IMG/VR virus record: IMGVR_UViG_3300006931_000005
Span: 1-64,000 of that record
Strand: one strand, 5' to 3'
Source: a virus
DNA length: 64,000 bases
Shown here one piece after another: positions 25,401-30,579 of this stretch (position 1 is its first letter; every line of letters starts with the position of its first letter). A program made the translations under genes and the position numbers. The notes beneath the pieces were generated by a model, which was given only the letters and a program-made list of their open reading frames with translations, did not search any database and was not told the origin of the DNA.

Positions 25401-27239
25401 GCGCTCCAGCGTTTTGTTTTCCGCAACCTGAATTCCATCGACCAAGCTTCGATGGCTGTCACCCGCGAATGGAAGCTGGCGTATTATTCCGCTTCTGCGT
25501 TCAAAGAAGCCGGGCTGACGAACACGGACATTTCGCAGTTGATCGACCACATCGAGATGCTGCGTAAAAACGAATTCGAGAAAGCCATCGACGCCGGGCT
25601 GGATGCGAACACGGCCAAGGTGCGGGCCAACAGCCGGGTCGCGGATTCCGTCTGGGATTTCGTGAATAACAAGACCGGTCGCAGCGATCTTGCGGATCAG
25701 GTTATCAAGGCTACCGAGAACGACGTGTACTCCACCGTCGGTCGTGTGCCGCACGGCTTGAATTCAACGGATGAAGGCTTCCTGACCCGGTTCTCCGGCT
25801 TTAATCATTTCCTGCAATTCGTGTCCAAGGTTCGCGGCGAAGGCGGGCTCCAGAACATCGGCACCACGGCGCTGATCGGCATGATTAACATTCCATTCCG
25901 CACGACCCGTTATTTTTCTGACTTCTCGCCCTACGGCCTGCTGCGCTACGGTATCTACAAGTACCGGCTGAATCGCGGCAAGGAAAACTTCTGGAAACAG
26001 ACGTATGGCAACGCGCTTCAGGCTCGCGCCCGGCTGTACTCCGCGCTCGCGGGCACCGTTGCCATGGCCGCAGCGACCGCATGGGCGCTCAAGAGCAACA
26101 CGGCGGACGACAAGGCTGGTGACGAGGACTTCGGCCTGTACATCACCGGCAAGGGGCCGAACAACAAGGTGCTGGCCGATGCGTGGGTCAAGCGTGGATT
26201 CAAGCAGTATTCGGCAAACTTTGTTTTCGGTGGCCACATCGTTGCGATTCCGCTGACCCGTGCGGGCGAAGCCCTGATGATGCCCTTCATCCTGCCCGCC
26301 GCGCTCGATGACTATGCGTGGAAATCGAAAGAGGCGGAAGCGGGCGGTCATCCGATCAAGACTCCGATTTCATCCGCCACTGCATCACTGATCGGCGAGG
26401 CAATGTACATGACCGGCCAGTCAGGTATCCTCCAGACTTTTGGCCAGCTCCAGCAGGCGACTGAAAACGGCGGCAGCTTGGGCAAGGCGGCGGTCAAGGT
26501 CGGTGTGAGCGCGGCATCATCGACGGTGTTACCCTTCCGCCAGCTCCTCGCGTCCGTGAGCGAAATGCTTTTCGGAAGCATGGATAATTCAAGCATCAGC
26601 TCGCTGATCGCAAACCAGTTTCCAATCGTGGGCCTGCCGTTTCAGAATCCGGCTGTCAACCGCTTTGGTGATCCGATGTACGACCGTAGCTGGTACGGTC
26701 TGATCGCCCGCACTGGCGTTCCCATCGCTTTTCAGATTTCGCGTTCGCCGGAAAATGAGCGGTTGTACACGACGCTCGTGGAAAAAGGAATTTCGCCACC
26801 GCCGCTGAATCGCTCCGATCTTGAATCGAAGTACGGCGACATGACCGATCAGCAGTTCAAGCAGTTTGCTACCGTTTCAGGTCAGGCGTTGAAGCAGGCA
26901 ATCACAAAGAATCTTCCCGACCTTCAGGGCATGAGCTCGGTGGACGCGAAGAACCTGATGTTCAAGCTGGCGATGCAGGCGAACGCTCAAGCGGCCATGG
27001 CCATTGGCGTGGCTCCGCAGCCCGCAGCCGGTCAGACTGCCGCCGCAGGGTCGGCTGGTGCCGCGCCGTCGAAACAGAAAAAGGCGAAGCTTTCCAAGGC
27101 GTCTAAATCAGTCCGGTCGCTTTACAAGCTGCCGAAGATGAGCCTGTCTCCGGTCGGTAAGAAATCTCACAAATCGACCACGGCCCGGCGCGGTGGATCG
27201 CTCTACGGCGTGCAGCCACGCCACCTCTACGGCACCTGA
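16461..27239 (+). CDS. Giant multidomain virion (polyvalent-type) protein, 3592 aa
   Basis: A single open frame of 10.8 kb. Segments in order: acidic head (FGGI/FGGV repeats, residues 5-35); Gly/Ala membrane-inserting zipper (about 85-155); a zincin-like HESTH motif (411-415); a 'DLFGHAAEDF' domain (about 660-830); ADP-ribosyltransferase-like modules near 890-1050 (LTHWSNFDL) and 1184-1485 (FYHGTGKS...GKGLYFTENP); a large helical domain around 1500-1900 (GPKVGGGFYQNLIGNLNPIT); long helical or coiled regions (2230-2850); and a C-terminal domain (about 2870-3500) resembling the LPD38-type end of polyvalent phage proteins. It ends in a basic tail. FSVxK motifs mark the linkers. I see no N4-type RNA polymerase motifs. 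It is probably ejected into the host with the DNA. Confidence 0.8.
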   Translation: MKQDDFGGIALDDPQSSDEFGGVPLAPSTSTDEFGGAPLTSPAPIQVPAQSQPMPEPIPFKNPDIIAPAPEAPSIPGVLARSAARNVLPTAGFIAAAPVGRLAGAAAGARTGALLGALVPGLGETGVSEGVGAVIGGLIGMFATGTAAATATKALQTGAADYVAPDSFLGTKSEQADMAAHPIASELGSLAVIGKPNPFNIIRAARTIGSDTGRAALADLLKTGATKGGYQEWAKTYSPEVQKSAVNVLNVAQAGGINAAFNVYDQIKSGNYSAGDLLRSAAEGALFNEPWIHAKNPATDSFDSALTPEQATEANKNLRALSPYPETGTPTNISKGIVAVPVGQRTHIIQVNGQDAAVLKHVDGADFQKAQDDAGASGWDGYFLKKDPESGNPTIYINMDHLNRQDSLFTHESTHLLEAMGLINQQQMDAVNTTYGQIKVKDADGNELPIAQEVANRYAKFNQDNSRPDQTPEDFQRELFANILQHWHETGTAPKDTFIKRAIDFISGIAGLDKSGEQHARDYIAGRFEKAPEEAGAPATADLVPAGAASAAPLPNLAFDKNPVPSQATGDVRQAEERAGAGVPPPAEGVEAGRPAVGAPPARPGAEPNAAVQQAANAYNEAVGLGPTQPHYVPVDEARARQIAAEYEKLPKTDQSPQTLASYEQLGKEIQQQWDYARNKMGITFEAWTKEGQPYANSREMVKDVRDNHHLYFFTGGDEHPLLNVKDADGLTLNDKLRAVHDLFGHAAEDFQFGARGEENAWIKHSQMFTPLAQKALTTETRGQNSWVNYGPHNYEATGARRNIKPQDRPFADQKVALLPDWVHDWKGPLNENQKAQFSVPKQAPDFTDLQWWKRDKSEPDAGARESGAPRTIAGNPRELAPGERDGKVTLTHWSNFDLHGKAIDPNFYGSGYAGEEKGRRVFKKSWLNRSYFGMKGYVKEGGLGRFKHSVTVDVNKLYDLKNDPDRLGEKVGAISDRLYPKGGTQADLTVYENLIKKAGYIGYYNTDYAVAALFDKVRVPARVSIIHSVENFKPATHKDMTPEELLTSAQQVRIKAPSGTTALRVIDSNGNTVIHNLSKFSTRNPLFNKDVVRVSPVSVKTSGVYKNHPIPVKGPVRVEPTAMFSVPKKKEFLDAGEESRNPRPNATTLPTPPTGGLKEIGDRTASKFNYDKNVLDENGAMKRFYHGTGKSDQLVKSGGFSYEKASDESLYGKGLYFTENPEIAGGTVVGADLVKRGYAGSSGAVIPVNINAKNLFDDSVGIPKQQAEKLVLKYIDKNGENDVQLNGKYGSFAAAKPVIKARESIDNSFRELIDDLAQEKSIRDLVKKYVPAGSLSGSQTIKDRLSWAFGRRSIHNSIASEQDKSAGGIRAESTGDIKQKIYQLDDLEKQSNALDRQISEAMGQVGKYSDFVKKVIENVDGPVKYGDLTDIFLQDKNEVNNFLRNSGYDGITHIGGTITGSDPHRVVIVFDPKQIRFAIGADQPFFSVPKNSSQELKKFPRTAIDILMDESVINPVRPKQVAEFDLMGDDEAAGSTSFSRVFAVADHLSRRSAQLGGGALHELNDTNAETLANTVANEAEYAINRDPKAIGWYDREMKAAMGQIFNRHPELKKDRGLQSVFKSILAITNNGQNVFANFAQADKLYTDWRTAGKVPDEENWGGKSKGAINDGLKMLNLLIEKLGTANLEKFLAKEFKVGDLKRAGFDISSENTEHMAHGSLIYGPKVGGGFYQNLIGNLNPITMDMWLMRTINRMRGTLTEPSLTALPDQIDRFIKSMKKQPDSEAIIADAKRVKQQILDGTLDVNKEKDAPGVMLTAAKNLYDDYRNSGFVKRTELNRSSKLIAEEFFGINEAPTSASERDFIRNVFVRAQEKLKAKKIDITNADLQAVLWYLEKDIYGKLGATDRRSAPASYSDAAAALNRKQLGLFDEEQGRSGDLRGAESAGPEINRFGEAGKQLTGAQALKRVSVQEAEPVPQFSVTKKLKFYEGKRFGDVKDEVVPEVPPFHPLGVEQFKQARDSIVNLAHTTGAIQARGMRINFANPDPVTAKRLGVDQNSMVARAIHAISNSDRRTANENKVLLADNILNTVKQADFVTKIQRDSTDGDNVGQYGTAFIKAYDIDGKKVWHLVQVDGNGDFITQFSWPDTEAENGRVMRSQIVQVGQRVGGLLESKVNPQAEAPTPSNFAPPTADQGEIATSGKEAQPQFSVAKEEKRAQVGGIPEVGQVRDTESISDNQAHIRERLFDGTQPVSDENTSAAWQVFDEMTGNNRSQIAGQLKDAFGGSRLLLGLYKGEVWKYARKLAVNGDDSLLRAMYDHSEQFETLAGGGASTAGSALRAEAENANDPVNRALQSAYETERENAAQSASGIDRETFTGLLKRLRSLKLTPDEVEKVVKEGKLPDGKTLEEALDELTPESKEAMALLDKYQRSQTEWLKPDVKKSIIRVIVDAAIGENKLARYDEKDFQDRLSTRLQEATVPKEVADQLAFEVWKDKAAREATKTDKAVKADAAFEQNRAQAILDKLQSDQTEVFSQARRSKVADIVKAFYKNPAASEEVRAQQIAQLEKDLVNETVKPATAKELAREAGQRKLVLEANDRLAQEKVTANEAQQTAERELAKFEEKNSGVEWLKEKGKRDQVLQAIADALKSKSPILDDPTPLVNETKAKLTALGVDEATAGKLAFEIETVRRTQFANSRVKAMENAAKSKSLRSLIESILETPYRAQSDPKWLHETAVRWFESNGLGKDQAEAAARLFDKEFKEALAQASTKVAEAELKKKVSPRTYDDLERLIRAGIFDPDKNWIDQLAAKNGWKKPSRDQMLKLQELEHKLSDPELSPEEVRDIQEQQMHVLRHVGKKRGQTLRALGESFTASLLSGIRTLTVQTSPTVMALRDLPIMALSDPKNAMNFAKAMYNSFKANAVAAFKFAWMKDAYGFHLSELEHGFNEMKRISEETDQVVNSKTSTPVAKALAYTKKLYALQRFVFRNLNSIDQASMAVTREWKLAYYSASAFKEAGLTNTDISQLIDHIEMLRKNEFEKAIDAGLDANTAKVRANSRVADSVWDFVNNKTGRSDLADQVIKATENDVYSTVGRVPHGLNSTDEGFLTRFSGFNHFLQFVSKVRGEGGLQNIGTTALIGMINIPFRTTRYFSDFSPYGLLRYGIYKYRLNRGKENFWKQTYGNALQARARLYSALAGTVAMAAATAWALKSNTADDKAGDEDFGLYITGKGPNNKVLADAWVKRGFKQYSANFVFGGHIVAIPLTRAGEALMMPFILPAALDDYAWKSKEAEAGGHPIKTPISSATASLIGEAMYMTGQSGILQTFGQLQQATENGGSLGKAAVKVGVSAASSTVLPFRQLLASVSEMLFGSMDNSSISSLIANQFPIVGLPFQNPAVNRFGDPMYDRSWYGLIARTGVPIAFQISRSPENERLYTTLVEKGISPPPLNRSDLESKYGDMTDQQFKQFATVSGQALKQAITKNLPDLQGMSSVDAKNLMFKLAMQANAQAAMAIGVAPQPAAGQTAAAGSAGAAPSKQKKAKLSKASKSVRSLYKLPKMSLSPVGKKSHKSTTARRGGSLYGVQPRHLYGT
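18136..18164 (+). promoter_or_regulatory. Internal TTGACA element 36 nt before a nested ATG
   Basis: Inside the giant gene, TTGACA (18136-18141), 17 nt and CAGGCT (18159-18164) precede an out-of-frame ATG at 18172. The 36-nt distance equals that of the promoter at 5396, and the weak -10 resembles CAGGGT at 4622. It abuts a perfect 14-bp palindrome, TGCCAAATTTGGCA (18121-18134). It may be coincidence, but the geometry repeats that of the operon promoters. Confidence 0.3.
18172..18330 (+). CDS. Nested out-of-frame ORF in a giant-protein linker (52 aa)
   Basis: Frame +1 relative to the giant gene. The product MSDKPKNEQEPEYHRPPKGW, followed by a Pro-rich tail (PPAPVPSPTPPSSKPP), has natural-looking composition for a small phage protein. 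In the giant frame the same DNA encodes an Ala/Pro/Gly linker. The ORF ends where the next giant-protein domain (HYVPVDEARARQIAAEY) begins. It may be an overlapping gene, a fossil of a former intergenic gene, or chance. Confidence 0.3.
   Translation: MSDKPKNEQEPEYHRPPKGWKPGGPPLVLRPPAPVPSPTPPSSKPPMPTTKP
18952..19128 (+). CDS. Nested out-of-frame ORF in a second linker (58 aa)
   Basis: Again frame +1. The ATG at 18952 has GGAAAGG 8 nt upstream, a good Shine-Dalgarno. The product starts MKTKKHSSASRNKRPISP and has a helical middle (RMQALVNLALQELSQVI). It spans exactly the linker between the 'DLFGHAAEDF' domain and the first ADP-ribosyltransferase-like module, including the first FSVPK motif. Translation is unproven. 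Confidence 0.3.
   Translation: MKTKKHSSASRNKRPISPTSSGGSVTNPNRMQALVNLALQELSQVIPASSPPANATAK
22156..22404 (+). CDS. Nested out-of-frame ORF in a third linker (82 aa)
   Basis: Frame +1. AAGGA sits 5 nt before the ATG, an optimal Shine-Dalgarno. The product MENLEQPTADPRPPATRTPP continues with an acidic, plausible segment (KDDQAIFEELNPL) and a Ser/Arg-rich end that looks more like a shadow frame. It fills the linker between the helical domain ending near residue 1900 and the FSVTK motif at 1979-1983. Confidence 0.3.
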   Translation: MENLEQPTADPRPPATRTPPQPSTENSSDFSMKNKDDQAIFEELNPLARRSIASVKLASSLLAHRRSSGSPSKKRSLYRSSR

Positions 27240-27249
27240 AAATTCCCTG

Positions 27250-27279
27250 TTGACTTCTTTGCCAGATTTGGCATTGTTA
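27250..27279 (+). promoter_or_regulatory. Possible promoter for the structured RNA and tRNA
   Basis: TTGACT (27250-27255) is followed after 17-18 nt by ATTGTT/TTGTTA (27273-27279). The spacer contains TGCCA-GATT-TGGCA, similar to palindromes at 18121, 23051 and 38214. A transcript from here would cover the stem-rich segment and tRNA-Gly. The -10 is only fair. Confidence 0.35.
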
Positions 27280-27281
27280 CT

Positions 27282-27356
27282 TCGTGGCCCGAATAACGGA
27301 GCGTTACCGTAACGGCGAAGTCCTCTGGATGGAGCGTGCAAGAGCAGAGGCCACGA
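27282..27356 (+). ncRNA. Structured RNA-like segment before the tRNA
   Basis: TCGTGGCC (27282-27289) and its exact complement GGCCACGA (27349-27356) can close a multibranched fold. Inside are the palindrome CGTTAC-C-GTAACG (27302-27314) and CCTCTG/CAGAGG (27322-27327 and 27345-27350, the latter competing with the closing stem). No ORF fits. It may be a tRNA leader, a small regulatory RNA or an RNase-processed spacer. The fold was inspected by eye only. Confidence 0.35.
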
Positions 27357-27357
27357 C

Positions 27358-27431
27358 GCGGAAGTAGCTCAATGGTAGAGCCGCCGTTTTCCAAACGGCA
27401 CACGAGAGTTCGATTCTCTCTTTCCGCTCCA
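27358..27431 (+). tRNA. tRNA-Gly (anticodon TCC)
   Basis: A complete 74-nt cloverleaf: acceptor GCGGAAG/TTTCCGC with one G-U pair, D arm GCTC-AATGGTA-GAGC, anticodon arm GCCGT-TTTCCAA-ACGGC with T33 and anticodon TCC, a 4-nt variable loop, T arm GAGAG-TTCGATT-CTCTC, discriminator T and an encoded CCA. It reads GGA and GGG codons, which may help translate AT-richer or rare-codon genes. It is the only convincing tRNA in the window. Confidence 0.93.
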
Positions 27432-27619
27432 ATTACCGAGTGCCGGAATCAGATTCCGTCAGCCTAGTTGCATGGGCGCATTGCATCCGCAGCGGTGGGC
27501 GAATTCCACCGCACGATTTGCAGAGCGGTGGGTGCGGAGTACGGCTCGTAGCTGGATACTACGGATGCGGCCAACCAGTCCGAGTGGAAAAGCCAGCACG
27601 CACCTGCCACCAATTTGAA
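27432..27619 (+). other. Non-coding stretch with tRNA-like stems
   Basis: Downstream of the tRNA lie the palindrome GGAATC-A-GATTCC (27445-27457) and a 7-bp hairpin GCGGTGG/CCACCGC (27492-27512). An 86-nt segment (27527-27612) follows with a 10-bp terminal stem, GGTGGGTGCG against CGCACCTGCC with two wobbles, and a 3' ACCA. Inside it, CGTAG-CTGGATA-CTACG mimics an anticodon arm with GGA (Ser). No T arm is found, so it is at most a degenerate tRNA or tRNA-like structure. A GTG-started frame runs through it but looks unnatural. Confidence 0.4.
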
Positions 27620-28033
27620 ATGGAAAAAAAACGACTAATTTTTAACTCGCCGACGAATGACGAGCTTAAAGTGCTGAAGCACTTTTTGCCGAAGATCAAG
27701 GCGCAAGCCGAGTCCGAGGCGTCAACTGATGTCAAAGCCAAGCGCGGTGCTCTAGTTCAAAAATTCTGCGGCATCTGCGGCGAGAGCCTGATCGACAAGC
27801 AGAAGCGAAGTCCGAATCCAAAATTGTGCAAAGAGTGCGATGAATTTTTAACCGCTGGCCAGACCGCTCTTGTCACGATGGATGGGCGCTATGCGTTTGT
27901 ACAATCTGACGGCTCCGAGGAGGCAAAGGCGATAGCTGGAAAAATCATTCCGGTTGAATCCAAGCTGCTGGATGAAATGGCGCAGAAACAAGGCATCGAA
28001 ATCAAAGAGAATCCCAATGTCAAAAACAACTGA
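27620..28033 (+). CDS. Zinc-ribbon protein (137 aa)
   Basis: The start at 27620 (MEKKRLIFNSPTNDELKVLK) is preferred over an upstream GTG at 27440 whose extension crosses the RNA-like stems. A zinc ribbon FCGICGESLIDKQKRSPNP then KLCKECDEFL supplies two CxxC pairs near residues 50-75. The N-terminal part is helical and Lys-rich and the C-terminus is acidic. There is no Shine-Dalgarno. It overlaps the next gene by 17 nt. Probably a small regulatory or virion-associated protein; unknown family. Confidence 0.55.
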   Translation: MEKKRLIFNSPTNDELKVLKHFLPKIKAQAESEASTDVKAKRGALVQKFCGICGESLIDKQKRSPNPKLCKECDEFLTAGQTALVTMDGRYAFVQSDGSEEAKAIAGKIIPVESKLLDEMAQKQGIEIKENPNVKNN

Positions 28034-28376
28034 TAAAACCCTTCTGGAATTTATGAATCGCATCCCCCCGGCGCTCTGCCGGGCGATGGCCGTGAATTGC
28101 GGCAAGGGCAAGACGCCGGTTCTCAAGCCGAACGAGGAGATCGTCGAGCGGAGCGGTCTCAATCTGCGAACGATCTGCCGGTTGAACTACGCGCCGTCGT
28201 GGAAGGGAATCCGCATCGAGGTCGCGTCCGCGTTCATCTACGGCTGCGGTTTCAACATCCTGAAAAACAGCGACGTGAACCGGTTTTTGAAATTGAAAAC
28301 GGCGACGGACTTTTCACACCTGATGCCGTTCCAGAAGAAGCTGCTTTGGCAGGCGATGAACTGGTCTGAAAAATAA
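28017..28376 (+). CDS. Putative HTH protein (119 aa)
   Basis: The ATG at 28017 (MSKTTDKTLLEFMNRIPPAL) overlaps the end of the previous gene and has AAAGAGA upstream. Residues about 45-75 (NEEIVERSGLNLRTICRLNY) resemble a helix-turn-helix: EEIVERSGLN as helix and turn, RTICRL as recognition helix. A Cys-containing helical region follows. It might regulate the sugar-modification genes that follow directly. The assignment is tentative. Confidence 0.55.
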   Translation: MSKTTDKTLLEFMNRIPPALCRAMAVNCGKGKTPVLKPNEEIVERSGLNLRTICRLNYAPSWKGIRIEVASAFIYGCGFNILKNSDVNRFLKLKTATDFSHLMPFQKKLLWQAMNWSEK

Positions 28377-28378
28377 TT

Positions 28379-28828
28379 ATGAAATTGCAATTTGGCTGCG
28401 GTGAAAACAGGCTCCCGGACTTCGAGAACCATGACAATGACCTCGATGTGTGTGTCTGGCCACTTCCGTTCCCTGACGGAAGCGCCGACATCATATTCGC
28501 CGAACATCTGGGGGAGCACCTGAATTCGCCGCAGCTTCTTGGCTTTCTGACCGAGTGCTACCGCATCCTGAAGCCCGGTGGTGTCATGCGCCTTTGCTGC
28601 CCGGTGATCGGGCCGCACCTGAAGCGTGAGCACGCCCGCGATCTGGCGATCAACCATGGCCATCAGCAGACGTTGAACCGTGAGTCGATGTTCACATTCC
28701 TGTGGATGGCTGGATTCGATTGGGGCTCGATCAATGCCACCGAGCGCCGTGATATAGATGGTCACTGGAAGATTATCGGCAAAGAGAAGGATGATCTGGA
28801 GACCTGTCGCATGGAGGCTAGGAAGTGA
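28379..28828 (+). CDS. Class I SAM-dependent methyltransferase-like protein (149 aa)
   Basis: MKLQFGCGENRLPDFENHDND corresponds to the SAM-binding motif I (LxxGCGxxxxxxxxNxD). It is followed by WPLPFPDGSADIIFAEHLGEHL and the helix-strand LTECYRILKPGGVMRLCCP, the usual motif II/III order of Methyltransf_11-type enzymes. At 149 residues it is short, so the substrate-binding end is minimal. It opens an island of sugar-active genes and may methylate a sugar or lipid-linked glycan. Confidence 0.7.
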   Translation: MKLQFGCGENRLPDFENHDNDLDVCVWPLPFPDGSADIIFAEHLGEHLNSPQLLGFLTECYRILKPGGVMRLCCPVIGPHLKREHARDLAINHGHQQTLNRESMFTFLWMAGFDWGSINATERRDIDGHWKIIGKEKDDLETCRMEARK

Positions 28829-29178
28829 AGTGGGCCACGCTCATCCTGCTGCTCGCGCTCCAGCTCCGGGCCGCTGACAACCAGCCAGTGATCTACACGA
28901 CGTTCGTGTATAACGATTTTTACACGGGTCGTCAGTATTGCTCGTGCTATGCGAGCAACGTCCAATACGGCACGCTTTGGGAGTTTCAAGTTAATACAAA
29001 CCTCGCCACGACCAACTGGGTTCATTTTGGCAGCGATTACTACACCGGATGGGGGACAAATTATTACTGGGTGCCGTATGCGATGGCAGACTGGCCGACG
29101 GATCGTGGCCCGCAGGCTTTTTTTCGGATGCGCCAGATTGGTACAAATTTTATGTTCTACCCGTTTTATCAGCTATGA
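28825..29178 (+). CDS. Small secreted protein with Sec signal peptide (117 aa)
   Basis: The start is GTG with a GGAGG-type Shine-Dalgarno, overlapping the upstream stop (GTGA). MKWATLILLLALQLRAADNQ is a clear signal peptide with an AxA-like cleavage site (LRA-AD). The mature part is Tyr/Trp/Asn-rich and ends RGPQAFFRMRQIG. The pattern 'NTNLATTNWVHFGSD ... FFRMRQ' is the style of repeat units in Verrucomicrobiota exported proteins. Location would be periplasm or surface. It may have come from the host; role unknown. Confidence 0.6.
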   Translation: MKWATLILLLALQLRAADNQPVIYTTFVYNDFYTGRQYCSCYASNVQYGTLWEFQVNTNLATTNWVHFGSDYYTGWGTNYYWVPYAMADWPTDRGPQAFFRMRQIGTNFMFYPFYQL

Positions 29179-29744
29179 ACGAAATCATCCATCTGCCGAA
29201 ACGCATCGACCTGATCGCCATGCTACCGCAGGGCTCGGTGATCGCCGAGATTGGCGTCTGGCGCGGTTACTTCTCTTGCGAGATGCTGAACTTGCCGAAT
29301 CTTGGCCATCTCTACCTGATCGACGCATGGAAGTCCCAGCCCGGTTACAACGATCCGCTGTCCGATGCCGACCACGAGGCGAATCTGGCGGAGACCAAGC
29401 GCAACATTAGCGGCCACATTCCCGGTGGCCGGGTCACGATCATCCGTGCCGATTCGGACAAGGCTGTCACGCACGAGCATTTCAAAGAGCAGCCACGGCT
29501 CGATGCGATCTTTCTCGACGCCGATCATTCGTATGACGCAGTTCTCCGCGATCTCCGGTACTGGGTGAAATTCGTCAAGCCTAACGGCTGGATCATGGGC
29601 CATGATTACACGAACAACGCCATGTCCCAGCAGCACAAGTGGGGCGTGATCCCGGCTGTCGCTGATTTCTGTGACGAATTTGGCTGGAAACTCACACACC
29701 TGACCGACGAGGATTTTGCGTCCTTCGGCCTGCGAAAAGCATGA
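29175..29744 (+). CDS. Class I SAM methyltransferase (Methyltransf_24-like, 189 aa)
   Basis: Motif I VIAEIGVWRGYFSCEML (E-x-G-x-x-x-G), the acidic loop YLIDAWKSQPGY, motif IV DAIFLDADHSYDAVLRDLRY and motif V KPNGWIMGHDYT are all typical of the class that includes macrocin O-methyltransferase-like and glycan-modifying enzymes. The LDADHSY signature is especially characteristic. The start at 29175 overlaps the previous stop (ATGA). It probably O-methylates a sugar made by the neighbouring enzymes. Confidence 0.8.
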   Translation: MNEIIHLPKRIDLIAMLPQGSVIAEIGVWRGYFSCEMLNLPNLGHLYLIDAWKSQPGYNDPLSDADHEANLAETKRNISGHIPGGRVTIIRADSDKAVTHEHFKEQPRLDAIFLDADHSYDAVLRDLRYWVKFVKPNGWIMGHDYTNNAMSQQHKWGVIPAVADFCDEFGWKLTHLTDEDFASFGLRKA

Positions 29745-30325
29745 TCCCGAAAATCATTCATCAAGTCTGGTTCGGCGACCGGCCTGAAGAAATCCGGCAG
29801 TTGATGCTCACCGTCCGGGCGATCCATCCGGGCTGGGAGATCAGGATGTGGCACGAGGACAACATCGAAAAGCTTGGCCTGAACTGGGCTGATCTGATCG
29901 ACAAATGCCAGAACGCCGCCAGCGTCTCGAATATCGTCCGGCTTTTTGCTGTGCTGCAATTTGGCGGATTTTATTTGGACTGCGATGTGCGCTGTCAGAA
30001 TCCGTTGACGCCATTGCTGATTCACCGGGCTGTGGCTGCTTTTCAGGGCCAGACAGATGAGCGTATTTGCAATGCGATTTTTGGTGCCGAGCCGAAGCAT
30101 CCGTGGATCGCGTGGCAGCTAAATGGAGATAATCTTGAGAAGCTGAAAAATGCCGATGCCGCTCGCGGTGTTTACATTATGACCGAAGCACCGCGCCAAG
30201 GTCTTTCGCTAATCTGGAGCCACAAATTTTATCCAATCGGCTGGGAGAATCCGCCCAAAGAACGCAAGCTGCCGACTGACAGCTTCACCGATCACTATTG
30301 GAACGGGAGCTGGAAGGAGAAATGA
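29741..30325 (+). CDS. Glycosyltransferase, GT32/Och1-TcdA-like DXD family (194 aa)
   Basis: The protein has the complete core of the Gly_transf_sug family: IPKIIHQVWFGDRPEE at the N-terminus, HPGWEIRMWHEDNI, then SVSNIVRLFAVLQFGGFYLD CD, where the DCD is the metal/sugar-nucleotide-binding DXD motif. AVAAFQGQTDERICNAIFGA follows. Length is short but normal for phage and LPS-type members. It would transfer a sugar from a nucleotide donor, in the cytoplasm, onto a glycan acceptor. Start overlaps the upstream stop. Confidence 0.85.
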   Translation: MIPKIIHQVWFGDRPEEIRQLMLTVRAIHPGWEIRMWHEDNIEKLGLNWADLIDKCQNAASVSNIVRLFAVLQFGGFYLDCDVRCQNPLTPLLIHRAVAAFQGQTDERICNAIFGAEPKHPWIAWQLNGDNLEKLKNADAARGVYIMTEAPRQGLSLIWSHKFYPIGWENPPKERKLPTDSFTDHYWNGSWKEK

Positions 30326-30579
30326 AAATTAAACAGATAGATTGGCAAGAAAGGCCAAGCGAGCGTTACCCAAATTCAAAACTTTGGGTTGGTAGCGTAG
30401 GTGGTAAATTTATTTTTGGCGCTACAAATTCAATGCAAGACGGAAGCGGTCAGTGGGGACTCCAGTTTTTCATCGGCCTACATCCAGATGAAAACGTGAA
30501 GTGGTTTCCAACTGTTGAAAAAATGAAAGAGGCGGCAACATTGCTTCTTGAAAACCACGTCAAAGGATTGATCGAATGA
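30322..30579 (+). CDS. Small unknown protein (85 aa)
   Basis: The ATG at 30322 has an AAGGAGA Shine-Dalgarno and overlaps the previous stop. MKIKQIDWQERPSERYPNSK suggests a compact beta-rich protein followed by a helix (TVEKMKEAATLLLENHVKGL). It is more AT-rich than its neighbours, a sign of separate origin. It ends with an ATGA overlap into the epimerase. No function assigned. Confidence 0.6.
   Translation: MKIKQIDWQERPSERYPNSKLWVGSVGGKFIFGATNSMQDGSGQWGLQFFIGLHPDENVKWFPTVEKMKEAATLLLENHVKGLIE

Noticed and set aside
16461-27239. The giant protein as an N4-type virion RNA polymerase
   Set aside because: Length is similar but the polymerase signatures (R..K......YG, HD and the D..... motifs) were not found; the recognisable domains are of other types.
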